Part shown: positions 54,031 to 63,166 of the stretch, piece after piece
Layout: each line of letters begins with the position of its first letter
How positions within the stretch are numbered: position 1 is the stretch's first letter
From: an uncultured Opitutaceae bacterium
Lineage (GTDB): Bacteria; Verrucomicrobiota; Verrucomicrobiia; Opitutales; Opitutaceae
Length of the DNA stretch: 64,000 nucleotides
Direction of reading: 5' to 3'
Assembly (NCBI GenBank): GCA_951813085.1
Contig: OX638348.1
Location: 1,435,627 to 1,499,626 of the forward strand
Position numbers and translations under genes: made by a program
The notes under the pieces: generated by a model
What the model was told of the DNA's origin: nothing
The model's input: only the letters and a program-made list of their open reading frames with translations
Database searches by the model: none

Positions 54031-55435
54031 CCTCCAGCGCGGGATCGAAATCTGGATTAGGCTGAGTCGGAACAGGCGCGTTCACAAGTCGTCTCCATGT
54101 CTCTAGTTGCTCTAGCAACTCGTTCGCTTTCTCAGGCCGTAATCCGGCAAGATTCCGCGACTCGGAAATATCGTCCTTGAGATTGTAGAGCTCAAGGTCT
54201 CCGCTCTCGAAATACTGGTGAAGCTTCCAATCGCCAACGCGGATAATGCTGCAGGGTCGACTCCGAAACAATCGATCTCTTTGCTCGTCCGTTACTGAGT
54301 ACGCCTGTAGATAGGCAGGAAAATGCCAGTATAGCGGACGCTCTTTCATGCTAGCGCTTGGCGCCCCGCTCAACAGCGGCACCAAGCTCAGGCCGTCATA
54401 GGCTTGCCCGGGTGGCAAAGACGCTCCCGTCATCTCGATCAAAGTTGGATATAAATCGACCCCGATAATCGGGGTTTCGCTTTTGCTTCCCGGGGCGACC
54501 ACACCAGGCCATTTCACGAAAAAGGGCACTCGAATTCCACCTTCGTAGTACGTTCCCTTGTATCCTTTTAGCGGATGCATGTCCGTAGCGGGGCCGTAAC
54601 CGCCATTGTCCGAGAAAAAGAGCACGATCGTGTTGTCATCTAAACCCAGCTCTTCGAGCGTCGCCTGGATCTTGCCGATTCCATCATCTACTGATTGGAT
54701 CATTGTGGCCATCGCAACGTGATCATGCAGATCACCCTTCTTTTTCTTCTCATATTTTGCGACCAGCTCTTTCTTGGCATCAAGCGGGGTGTGCACGGCG
54801 AAATGCGTAAGATAGAGCATCCATGGCCGATCCTTGTTAGAGCGAATAAATGCATCCGCTTGATCGCTCAAGTAATCGGTCAAATACGAATCATCCGGCA
54901 ATCCCTGCAAGCTCGGGATATTGGGATGCGGCGGATAGTAGCCCCTAGGGGGCGATCCAGAGTGGGTGCCTCCAATATTGATATCGAATCCATAGGGAAG
55001 CGGATCATCGCTTAAATGCCATTTTCCCATCAAAGCCGTCTTGTAGCCAGTCGCTTGGATTTGATGGGCCCAGGTTCTTATACTCGTATCCAAAATATCA
55101 ACACCTGGAATATGCTGCAGTCTACGATGTTCCGATTTTCCCCTAGGACCCGTTCCGACATTGTACACTTCATGGCGCGGAGTGTACTGACCAGACAGCA
55201 AGCAAGCCCGGGCCGGGGCACAGTTTGCAGATGCGGAATATGCTTGAGAAAACACCATCCCCTCGGAGGCGAGCTTGTCAAGGTGAGGCGATTCATAAAA
55301 ATCCGAACCCATAAAGCTCGTGTCCCTCCAACCGAAATCATCGAGAAAGATGAAAAGAATATTTGGCTTTTCGGACTGCGAAACAGCCACGGAAGAAAAC
55401 GCTAAAACGAGGATCGGGATAAAGGTGTATCTCAT
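54008..55435 (-). CDS. Secreted sulfatase with C-A-P-A-R active site
   Basis: Type I sulfatase from ATG 55435 with a signal peptide (F-I-P-I-L-V-L-A-F-S-S-V-A-V-S). The frame upstream to 55510 adds hydrophobic but atypical sequence and is less likely. The metal site D-D-F-G-W is followed by the formylglycine motif C72-A-P-A-R76, then M-G-K-W-H-L-S and F-S-D-N-G-G. Ala in the fourth position of C-x-P-x-R is less common than Ser but known in the family. It follows another sulfatase by ~75 bases on the same strand and probably belongs to one transcription unit. Confidence 0.85.
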   Translation of the reverse strand: MRYTFIPILVLAFSSVAVSQSEKPNILFIFLDDFGWRDTSFMGSDFYESPHLDKLASEGMVFSQAYSASANCAPARACLLSGQYTPRHEVYNVGTGPRGKSEHRRLQHIPGVDILDTSIRTWAHQIQATGYKTALMGKWHLSDDPLPYGFDINIGGTHSGSPPRGYYPPHPNIPSLQGLPDDSYLTDYLSDQADAFIRSNKDRPWMLYLTHFAVHTPLDAKKELVAKYEKKKKGDLHDHVAMATMIQSVDDGIGKIQATLEELGLDDNTIVLFFSDNGGYGPATDMHPLKGYKGTYYEGGIRVPFFVKWPGVVAPGSKSETPIIGVDLYPTLIEMTGASLPPGQAYDGLSLVPLLSGAPSASMKERPLYWHFPAYLQAYSVTDEQRDRLFRSRPCSIIRVGDWKLHQYFESGDLELYNLKDDISESRNLAGLRPEKANELLEQLETWRRLVNAPVPTQPNPDFDPALEAKARAGH

Positions 55436-55509
55436 ATAAAATTGCGGTGTATATTTAGCTAAAGAATTTACGATGCAAATCGTCGACAATATCAAGCAGT
55501 CAAATTCCA

Positions 55510-57570
55510 CTAGTGCATGAGACTATTTACCGATAATGACCGCTTTTCGAAGCCGGGCCCGCTCCATTCTAATTCTAGCGAGCTTTCCGGCTCACCTGTC
55601 TTCAGGTAGTTCAATCGAAAAGGGTGCCAACCGGCTTCCAATAGGACCTTCGCCGAACGTTCAGATCCTTTTTCGTAACCGTAGTCAGCGTCTACGACTG
55701 TCGATTCATGGATACGAAAAACAGCGCCTGTATTGGTATTCAAATAAAACTCATACTCTCCATTTTCCGGTACTTTGATATATCCATCGAAAACAACAGC
55801 GCCCTTTTCTGGACCGACCTTTCCATTTGGATTGAACGCGATTCCACGAGATTGAGGAGCTTCCTTCCAAAATTTAGGAGTCCAACGGAAATCTCCTTCA
55901 AAACCTAGCCAACTTGTTCCGGGTCGAGCTGGGTCGACCTCGACCGACGGCATCAGCTCATTATCATAGGGTCGCGCATTCTCCAAACTCGGTCGCCGTA
56001 TTTGCAACACTCGGTCTTTCATTCGTTGCTGTAAACCAACGAAAAACGGATTCGTGCCGGCCAAATTGTTCACTTCCTTAAGATCCGTCTCCACATCGTA
56101 TATTTCAAATTCGTCGCTGTGACCTTGGATATCCACGCGAACCCCTTTGTACCCTTCCAGGAATATCACCTGCATTTCCCCTCTGCTACGATTTCGATGG
56201 CTATCATCAAAATCGGGATAGTCCGGAGTTTTCCCATTGTTTTGAAACTCAACATAGACGGTGCCAAGCTGCTGCTCCCCTTCTCCCGTCAAGGCCGGCA
56301 TCAGCGAGACGCCATCAGAAAGCGCCGGTAGCGAAGCTCCTGCTACATCCGCAAAGGTCGTCATCCAATCGTGAAACTGCGAGGGATTACGATCCAGTCG
56401 ACCGGCAGGGATCCGTCCGGGCCAACGAGCCAAGGCAGGCATACGAATCCCCCCTTCCCAGACGTCTCGCTTTTCCCCATCGAAGGGCCCATACGACCGG
56501 AAATGAATCGGCGTAAAGGGAACGCCCGCTATGTAGCTCACTGAGAGAGGACCATTGTCGTTAGTGAATACCACAAAGGTATCATTATCGATTTCTAGGT
56601 CTTTTAGCAGCTGAATCAAATCTCCTACACAACTGTCAATCCGGCGCACCATCGTAGCGAATCGTTGCTCGACATCGCTCCATTCCGAAATTCGGTAATC
56701 GGGGTGTATCCATGAATCTACTTCACCGGTTGCCGTGTTGATCATTTTGCCCGACTCTCCAAGCCATTGAAGCCCTCCATTCAATCCACCTCCCTCTGGG
56801 TAGGCCTGAGTCGGGATTTGCAACGCTGCATGAGGCGTATCGTAGGCCAAGTATATGAAAAAGGGCTTATCCTTGCTCGAAGACCGATGTTCCGCAATCC
56901 ACTTCTTAGTATAGGCTGTGAATAAATCTGTCGTGTAGCACTTATCAAGCGCGGAAGAGATCTCCTTGTCGTCATGCCACACTTCTTTACCGGTTCGATG
57001 AGCTAGGCTATTCCCCATCGGCCATTCATTATTCGGGTAGTGAACATGACCATCAACATGACGCACATAGCCTAGGTATTCATCAAATCCTCGCTTGGTA
57101 GGATAGGCCGGCCACTCATCTGGAGAGCTGAACGACTCTCTTGTCTCCCCCATTCCTTGAAGCCCATATTTCCCAACATGAAGCGTTCGGTATCCCGCTC
57201 CCCGCATCACCGTACCCAAAGTGTGGTTATCGGGAATCGCCTTGTCGAAATTACTATTGCGCACCTCGGTATGGCCTTGATGAAGTCCACGAAGCAGAGA
57301 GGATCTTGAGGGAGCGCATACTGGCGCCGGACAATAGTGTCGCAAAAGCTGTACGCCTTCCTCAGCCATGCGGTCAAGGTTAGGGGTCGCATGCGACTTT
57401 CCGGTTCGCTGATTCTGATGCAGCACGCCCAGGTCTCCATAGCCCATGTCATCGGTAAAAATCAGGATGACATTCGGAGGCTGCTCCGCTTGAGCTACAG
57501 CTTCTGGCAGTACCAGGCTAAGCAACGTCGCCGCAATCGCTAGATGGGAGAGAATTCGATCAAATTTCAT
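55510..57570 (-). CDS. Secreted sulfatase with C-terminal PA14 domain
   Basis: The 686-residue protein starts with a signal peptide (L-A-I-A-A-T-L-L-S-L-V-L-P-E-A-V-A-Q-A). The metal motif D-D-M-G-Y-G-D, the formylglycine motif C85-A-P-S-R89, H-V-G-K-Y-G-L-Q and F-T-N-D-N-G-P give a complete sulfatase core to about residue 540. The last ~100 residues form a PA14-like beta-sandwich (V-V-F-D-G-Y-I-K-V-P-E-N-G-E-Y-E-F-Y, A-G-W-H-P-F-R-L-N-Y). PA14 domains bind carbohydrate, so substrate anchoring is likely. First gene of a tandem pair with the next sulfatase. Confidence 0.88.
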   Translation of the reverse strand: MKFDRILSHLAIAATLLSLVLPEAVAQAEQPPNVILIFTDDMGYGDLGVLHQNQRTGKSHATPNLDRMAEEGVQLLRHYCPAPVCAPSRSSLLRGLHQGHTEVRNSNFDKAIPDNHTLGTVMRGAGYRTLHVGKYGLQGMGETRESFSSPDEWPAYPTKRGFDEYLGYVRHVDGHVHYPNNEWPMGNSLAHRTGKEVWHDDKEISSALDKCYTTDLFTAYTKKWIAEHRSSSKDKPFFIYLAYDTPHAALQIPTQAYPEGGGLNGGLQWLGESGKMINTATGEVDSWIHPDYRISEWSDVEQRFATMVRRIDSCVGDLIQLLKDLEIDNDTFVVFTNDNGPLSVSYIAGVPFTPIHFRSYGPFDGEKRDVWEGGIRMPALARWPGRIPAGRLDRNPSQFHDWMTTFADVAGASLPALSDGVSLMPALTGEGEQQLGTVYVEFQNNGKTPDYPDFDDSHRNRSRGEMQVIFLEGYKGVRVDIQGHSDEFEIYDVETDLKEVNNLAGTNPFFVGLQQRMKDRVLQIRRPSLENARPYDNELMPSVEVDPARPGTSWLGFEGDFRWTPKFWKEAPQSRGIAFNPNGKVGPEKGAVVFDGYIKVPENGEYEFYLNTNTGAVFRIHESTVVDADYGYEKGSERSAKVLLEAGWHPFRLNYLKTGEPESSLELEWSGPGFEKRSLSVNSLMH

Positions 57571-57696
57571 AGGGAGGGGAAAGGTAGGTTGAGAACTGTA
57601 GACCTCCGATCTTCCAGGTCAAGGTAGGTTCTGATGAGCGCATCTTAGATCCAATTTGGCGTTTACGCAGCGCGCCCTAGCGCCATTGTTCGCGCT

Positions 57697-58551
57697 GTGA
57701 CCGAATTCGCTTACGCTGAAAACTACGACGATGCATTCAATCTCAGGAAGCGTCACCCAAACTTCCAAGAGTACTTTGACCGAGATGCTTCCCTCAGTCG
57801 AGACGTTCTCAATAAGCGCGACCCTCAATTAAATATCCCCTACGGCGAGCATCCCCTTCAAACGATCGATTTTTTCCCGGCCGACAATGCGAAGGCTCCC
57901 GTATTCGTATTCGTTCATGGAGGCTACTGGAAATCGTTGGATAAGGACCAATACCATTTCACAGTCACGCCATTCCTAGATAGCGGATACGCTGCCGCCT
58001 TGATCAACTACCGACTTGCGCCTGAGGTAACGATGGACGCAATCGTAGCGGACACCGTATGCGCCCTGAAATGGATACACGCGAACGCTCCGCGCCACAA
58101 TGGCGACCCCAATTCAATCTACCTATCCGGACATTCAGCCGGTGGGCATCTTGCTGTCATGTCGGCAATCGAACTTTACCAAGCCAATCACCCCGCCTCA
58201 CTGTCGATCAAGAGAACCCTCAGCATCAGCGGGCTTTTCGACCTGGAACCGATCCGGAGATCCTATCTCAATGCGGAGCTGAAATTCGACCATCGCATCG
58301 TCGATCTCTATAGTCCCGCTCGACTCGCGCCGTTGAAAGCTCCCGGAACGACCATTTTTGCAGTGGGAAACGGGGAGACCGATGAGTTTATCCTTCAATC
58401 GCGGTCCGCTTCAGATCACTTCAAATCGCAAGGCTCTTCCAGCCGCTGCATTGTAGTTCCCGATCGGAATCACTACGATATCGTCTACGATCTCGCTGAT
58501 CCGGGAAGTGCCATCGCCCAGTCGCTCCTCGCCAAATCTACTTCGGATTGA
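57697..58551 (+). CDS. Alpha/beta hydrolase, arylformamidase-like
   Basis: The 284-residue protein starts at GTG 57697. It has no signal peptide. The oxyanion-hole motif is H-G-G-Y-W-K, the nucleophile lies in G-H-S-A-G-G-H, and the acid and base are probably Asp in N-G-E-T-D-E-F and His in R-N-H-Y-D-I-V. The layout (H-G-G near residue 75, short lid) matches kynurenine formamidase-like and BD-FAE-type esterases. It may hydrolyse formyl amides or small esters. Divergent from the sulfatase pair, convergent with the TonB-type gene with a 14-base overlap. Confidence 0.75.
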   Translation: MTEFAYAENYDDAFNLRKRHPNFQEYFDRDASLSRDVLNKRDPQLNIPYGEHPLQTIDFFPADNAKAPVFVFVHGGYWKSLDKDQYHFTVTPFLDSGYAAALINYRLAPEVTMDAIVADTVCALKWIHANAPRHNGDPNSIYLSGHSAGGHLAVMSAIELYQANHPASLSIKRTLSISGLFDLEPIRRSYLNAELKFDHRIVDLYSPARLAPLKAPGTTIFAVGNGETDEFILQSRSASDHFKSQGSSSRCIVVPDRNHYDIVYDLADPGSAIAQSLLAKSTSD

Positions 58552-60247
58552 AGAGTACCTTTTGACGCACACGCGCGGGTACGGGAGTGCCCTGCGCTTC
58601 CGCTGGCCTGAATCTCCATTTTGATACCGCTTCAATCGCCAGCACCTCGAATTCGTGCCGGCTCGAGAAACGCACATCGACATTCCGAACCCGTCCATCG
58701 ACAGTTACCGTGAACTCAAGATCGACATGGCCGCTTACTCGATTCGAGCTCAGTAAATCGGGATAGATCGGTTCGACCTTCTTCAACAGTTTGGGCGGAA
58801 TCTCGAAGTCGTTCCCCGCTGGGGCATCCTCGACTGCAGACTCGAGGACATTCGACGAATCATTAAAAACGGACTGAGCCGCTCCCGTGGCCTGCTTTTG
58901 TTTCCAAACCTCTTCCAGGGCATCGATCCTTCGAAGATCTTCAAGAGCGTGGCGCTTAACATTGGGATCGTTGGCGAGCGCGCTCATCGCATTGCGAGCG
59001 TCTTCGAAATCGTCCCTTTCCAGCGCCCGTTCCATCGATTCAGTCGCCAATTCCAAAGCGAACTCCGAGTTCAACCTGTCAACCAGAGTGGAATCCTCTT
59101 GAGTACGTTTCTCGAACTCAGGATTGCTTTCTAGCGAATCAAGGATCGATCTCGAAAGTTCGAACTCCCCGATCTCAGCCGCATGCTCCGCCTTTGGATA
59201 GAGCGTTTTCCACTGAAGCTCGCCAACTCTCTTCAGGTTCTTCTCAACGGTCGACCCTAGGTATACATCCTTGAAGGGGGACAGCAATTTGAGCGCTCCC
59301 CGAAAATCCTGCTGCGCTAGCGCGGCCTCGGACAAGAGCGATGCTTCCTCATAGGCCTTTTTAATTTTAAAGCGTTCCAAAGGAATCGCGTACTGTTGCT
59401 TCAAGGCATCATCGAATTTCGCCTCGATCAATTTTATATCCCCTGTCGGTTCAGAAACCAGGACCTTGGCCTCTTCGAGTTTTCCCTCCCCTAACAGGAC
59501 TTCAATCCGGTCAATCCGGTCCAATGCAGGAAGCGCGTCAATCTGCTCTCTTAGCCAGTTTCGATATTTATCGAAGGTTTCCAACCTAAACATCGCTACT
59601 TCTCGTTCCTGGTCGCTTCCTTCGCGTTTCGCGACGCTCATCGCTCCCTTTATTTCCGCAAATTGATTGTCTGCATTCGATGCGATAGATTCAATATCGT
59701 CTTTATATTTTAAATACGGTTGCTTTAGCACATCCAATTCTCGAATCGTATCTTCTCTGGCATCTTCAGCCGCTTGCAAGGCAGTTGCCTGAGCCTCAGC
59801 AATACGAGCGATTTCTACTGCTTCACGTTTGTTCTCGGCCTCGAGAATTTCCTGATATAGGAAAGTGATCATAGCTAGAATTGCGAGCATCGCTAAGCTT
59901 AGCAACCCAGCTCGTACCGTTTTTCGCCTACGTTCCGAAGAGCGTTTTTCGGCTTTGGGTTCACTTCCTGAGAACGTCGTCGCGGTACCCTCTATATTTG
60001 TGGAGCCTACCGTTCGAAAAACTGCAAACTCATCCGCATCCCTTATCGCCTCATAGCAATCTATCGCCTTCTCAATCTGCACGAGAGCATCGCTATATTT
60101 CAGCTTCAATCCCGATGTAGGCGCCTGATCTCGCTTGTCCTGTAATCGGGTGCGCAAGTCTTCATAGGCTTTATATCGCTCCTCTTGGCTTGTGCCCGGC
60201 TCGATACCGAGAATTTGGCATGATTCCTCAAAAGTCCTCGGATTCAT
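58538..60247 (-). CDS. J-like domain / transmembrane / TonB C-terminal domain protein
   Basis: The 569-residue protein has an unusual layout. Residues ~1-70 look like a J-type helical hairpin (I-L-G-I-E-P-G-T-S-Q-E-E-R-Y-K-A-Y-E-D-L) but lack the H-P-D triad. A transmembrane helix follows at ~113-131 (L-L-S-L-A-M-L-A-I-L-A-M-I-T-F-L). A long helical, probably coiled-coil periplasmic region spans ~135-450. The TonB C-terminal domain ends the chain (P-I-Y-P-D-L-L, G-H-V-D-L-E-F-T-V-T-V-D-G-R-V, K-W-R-F-R-P-A). TonB transmits energy to outer-membrane receptors; no ExbB/ExbD is nearby. Confidence 0.75.
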   Translation of the reverse strand: MNPRTFEESCQILGIEPGTSQEERYKAYEDLRTRLQDKRDQAPTSGLKLKYSDALVQIEKAIDCYEAIRDADEFAVFRTVGSTNIEGTATTFSGSEPKAEKRSSERRRKTVRAGLLSLAMLAILAMITFLYQEILEAENKREAVEIARIAEAQATALQAAEDAREDTIRELDVLKQPYLKYKDDIESIASNADNQFAEIKGAMSVAKREGSDQEREVAMFRLETFDKYRNWLREQIDALPALDRIDRIEVLLGEGKLEEAKVLVSEPTGDIKLIEAKFDDALKQQYAIPLERFKIKKAYEEASLLSEAALAQQDFRGALKLLSPFKDVYLGSTVEKNLKRVGELQWKTLYPKAEHAAEIGEFELSRSILDSLESNPEFEKRTQEDSTLVDRLNSEFALELATESMERALERDDFEDARNAMSALANDPNVKRHALEDLRRIDALEEVWKQKQATGAAQSVFNDSSNVLESAVEDAPAGNDFEIPPKLLKKVEPIYPDLLSSNRVSGHVDLEFTVTVDGRVRNVDVRFSSRHEFEVLAIEAVSKWRFRPAEAQGTPVPARVRQKVLFNPK

Positions 60248-60389
60248 TCGTTCGTTCCAAACACACCGTTCACCGCTATTGATACACGCCCGCTATCCAC
60301 TACGGAAACAGCCTAAACTCAAAACACGAAGCAAAGCAAGGAGATCTTGTATTGAGAGCTATTCACGAAAGAACGGATACGAGGTTAAA

Positions 60390-61505
60390 CTATAGAGCGG
60401 CAACGAAGGAAATAGATGTCGTTTTGAATACAAGGATGACACCCACTCCAGCTGCCAATGAAAGCTCATCGATAGAATCATCCGTTAATTCTACGATTAA
60501 AGGATCCTTGCGCCCTGATACTTCAACCTGGGCGATTGAACGATGATCCAATTTTTGTATACACGTAATTCGAGCAGGAATTTGGTTACGAGCCGATAAC
60601 CCCTTGGGCTCGCTAATCGCTACCAGGATGTCGTTGGGAGCGATTTTAGCAATGACTTCAGCGCCCACATCGCAATCCGCGGAAGGAGCCTTTATACTGA
60701 CAGACTCAGAGCTTTCACTCAACGCGACCGTATCCACTCGCCCCACCCGATCGACAACCTTCCCGAACAGAAGGTTCTCGAACCCTGATTCATTCGCCAA
60801 ATTGAAGACACGTTTGTCGGTAAAGACGTCGATTGGGTCACCTGACCGAATCGCCCGCCCTTTATGCAGGGTCAGTACCTCGTCGCAAAGCGCCTGCAAC
60901 TCGATCGGATTGTGAGATACAACGATCATGGGAATCTCAAATCTGTCTCGAATACGAATCAAGAATGGCAAGATTTTCCATCGCAATTCCGCATCCAATG
61001 AAGACAGAGGCTCGTCCAGCAAAAGCAATTGCGGCCCAGAGCACAAAGCACGACCGAGAGCCACTCTCTGGCGCTCTCCACCTGATAGTCGCTGAACGGG
61101 CCTGTCGAGCAGCTCGCCCAGTTCTAATACGCTTACGACCTCAGTGAAGACGGTTTCTACAGTCTGGCCGGAATCTTCCAAGCGCTTCGATCCAAACAGA
61201 ATATTCTCTCGCGCGCTCAAGTGCGGATACAGCCGATGATCTTGCGGCACATAGCCAACACCTCTTTGCTCAGCCGATTGACATTCTCCCCTATCCGAAT
61301 CGAGCCAAACTTGGCCCGAAAACCTAACGACTCCTTCGAGCCGATCATTCAATCCAGCAATCGCCTCAAGCAATGTCGTTTTGCCCGATCCAGAAACGCC
61401 GAATACGCCAAGGGAACGACACGAGCTGCAATATTCGATATCCAAACGAAACGTATCCCTGATCAAGCGAAGTTGAACATCGAAGCGCGGCAGATCGTCA
61501 GCCAT
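60390..61505 (-). CDS. modC: Molybdate ABC transporter ATPase
   Basis: Powers molybdate uptake from the cytosolic face. Walker A is G-V-S-G-S-G-K-T-T-L, the signature L-S-G-G-E-R-Q-R-V-A-L-G-R-A-L, and Walker B L-L-L-L-D-E-P-L-S-S. A C-terminal TOBE/Mop region of ~140 residues (A-K-I-A-P-N-D-I-L-V-A-I) is as in ModC. Its start overlaps the modB end by eight bases. It is the last gene of modABC, read on the minus strand. Confidence 0.93.
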   Translation of the reverse strand: MADDLPRFDVQLRLIRDTFRLDIEYCSSCRSLGVFGVSGSGKTTLLEAIAGLNDRLEGVVRFSGQVWLDSDRGECQSAEQRGVGYVPQDHRLYPHLSARENILFGSKRLEDSGQTVETVFTEVVSVLELGELLDRPVQRLSGGERQRVALGRALCSGPQLLLLDEPLSSLDAELRWKILPFLIRIRDRFEIPMIVVSHNPIELQALCDEVLTLHKGRAIRSGDPIDVFTDKRVFNLANESGFENLLFGKVVDRVGRVDTVALSESSESVSIKAPSADCDVGAEVIAKIAPNDILVAISEPKGLSARNQIPARITCIQKLDHRSIAQVEVSGRKDPLIVELTDDSIDELSLAAGVGVILVFKTTSISFVAAL

Positions 61506-62187
61506 CTAAGGGACCTCCAATCTTGCTTAGATGCGATCGGGACAAGCGCTCCGTCGCATACACTGTAACGAACCCGACGACGACCGCGACAAGCAACAAT
61601 TTACTCGCCAAAGGGTCGTTCCCGCTTTGCTGCGCGCTGAAAAGAGCGGTAGCCATGGTTTGAGTTCGTCCTGGAATGTTTCCCGCTAAAACGATGGTCG
61701 CTCCAAATTCACCCAACGCTCGGGCAAAGCTCAGCAAAGTGGCGGCAGCGAGCCCTCGCGAGGATAAGGGGACTGTAACGCGGAGGAAAACCTGCCACGA
61801 CGACAGGCCAAGGCTCTTTCCCATCGATTCAAGCCGAGTGTCGACACCTTCGAAGGCCACCCGCGCGGACCGAACGAAAAGCGGCAGCGACATGACAGAG
61901 CAGGCAATCACGACCGCCTTCCAGCTAAAGAGAATTTCTAAGTCGAACCCTAGGGCATCCTTACCTAGAAGGCCATCGCTTGCGAACAATCTCAGCAACA
62001 GGTACCCAACGGCAGTGGGGGGAAGCACCAGGGGGAGAGTCGTTAAGCTAGACAACGCATAACAGCCCCAAAATCGTTTTCGGGCCAGCAAGTAGGCGAG
62101 AGCGCAACCCGGCACGAACACCACAGCGCTCGCAAGCGCTGCCCATAGCAAGGTGGAGAAAACTGTTTCGAATAGGCTAGGCACCAA
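61498..62187 (-). CDS. modB: Molybdate ABC transporter permease
   Basis: The 229-residue inner-membrane protein has five or six hydrophobic helices and the permease EAA-type loop S-F-A-R-A-L-G-E-F-G-A-T-I, which contacts ModC. L-P-P-T-A-V-G-Y-L-L is typical of ModB. It lies between modA (gap ~70 bases) and modC (eight-base overlap) on the minus strand. Confidence 0.93.
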   Translation of the reverse strand: MVPSLFETVFSTLLWAALASAVVFVPGCALAYLLARKRFWGCYALSSLTTLPLVLPPTAVGYLLLRLFASDGLLGKDALGFDLEILFSWKAVVIACSVMSLPLFVRSARVAFEGVDTRLESMGKSLGLSSWQVFLRVTVPLSSRGLAAATLLSFARALGEFGATIVLAGNIPGRTQTMATALFSAQQSGNDPLASKLLLVAVVVGFVTVYATERLSRSHLSKIGGPLDG

Positions 62188-62255
62188 ATCGTGAACTGCG
62201 TTAGATCTCTGCGGCGAGGTTAAAGCGTCTCCAGTTGCTCACCTTCTTGCAAGCG

Positions 62256-63086
62256 CTATCCCTCCTCCTTTTCCCCAGGGATCCCAAACCCATAGCGCTC
62301 GAAGCACTCCATCGACTCCTCGCTTTGAATGAAGAGATAAAAGCGTCCCGCCGCCTGATTTTGCAAACCTTCCCGAGTAAGAGACATCGGATACGCCGCG
62401 ATTGCATCGCTCGAGCGGTCCAAGAGTCGGGCACGGTCACGCGCGGAATTGAAGTCCGTCTCGTATACGATCCCAATTGCGTTCGATACGCTTAGCGTTT
62501 GGGCGAGAGCCGCGCGAGCGTCCGATGCAGGGAAAACACGTCCCCTCGAACGTATCCAGGCATTGCTGGCGCCACACTCCTTGCTTTCCAGCCACGCTTT
62601 CGCGTATTTTCCTGCAGGTACCGAATTGGGATTTCCCATGCATAGAAAGTCCGCTTCCAAAGAGCACCAGTCATCCGAATCCAATCGCTCCCAAGGAGCT
62701 GACACTGCGCAAATTGCTACAAGCCTATTGGTAGCGATTATCGATCGCGTTTCCGCAATCGTCTTCCCCCGTGATTCCAAGTAGTCCATCCAGTCAGAAT
62801 CCGCAGATATATACACATCGGCGAGGGATGCCGAATCGATTTGTTGGGCTAGCACATTCGATCCTGCGAAGTTGTAGACAACCTCGTGTCCTGTTTCGGT
62901 TTCGAACCGCTCTCCAATTTCCTGAATCGCTCCTGAAAGACTGGCCGCTGCGAAAATATGGACACTTGCCACAGGGGCGTTCGAGCGCTCATGGCAGCCA
63001 AGCAGCAGACCAAACGCCAGTGATGCAATTGCCAAAATGATCCCATGATCTCTATCGGAACCCGTTCGATCAAAAATGTCGCGCAT
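62256..63086 (-). CDS. modA: Molybdate-binding lipoprotein
   Basis: Binds molybdate (or tungstate) outside the inner membrane for ModBC. ATG 63086 gives a lipoprotein leader ending in F-G-L-L-L-G-C; the frame open to 63254 adds unrelated Cys-rich sequence overlapping the next gene and is rejected. The mature protein begins with I-F-A-A-A-S-L-S-G-A-I-Q-E-I (first oxyanion-binding Ser), then Y-N-F-A-G-S-N-V-L-A-Q-Q-I (second) and later G-I-V-Y-E-T-D (binding Tyr region). Length ~277 residues. First gene of modABC. Confidence 0.9.
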   Translation of the reverse strand: MRDIFDRTGSDRDHGIILAIASLAFGLLLGCHERSNAPVASVHIFAAASLSGAIQEIGERFETETGHEVVYNFAGSNVLAQQIDSASLADVYISADSDWMDYLESRGKTIAETRSIIATNRLVAICAVSAPWERLDSDDWCSLEADFLCMGNPNSVPAGKYAKAWLESKECGASNAWIRSRGRVFPASDARAALAQTLSVSNAIGIVYETDFNSARDRARLLDRSSDAIAAYPMSLTREGLQNQAAGRFYLFIQSEESMECFERYGFGIPGEKEEG

Positions 63087-63166
63087 CGTCGACCAGTACG
63101 AAAGGCAAGAGACTGGAAGACAATTCAATTTCGTCTCTTCACCGCGACAATACGCGTTTGCCCCAA

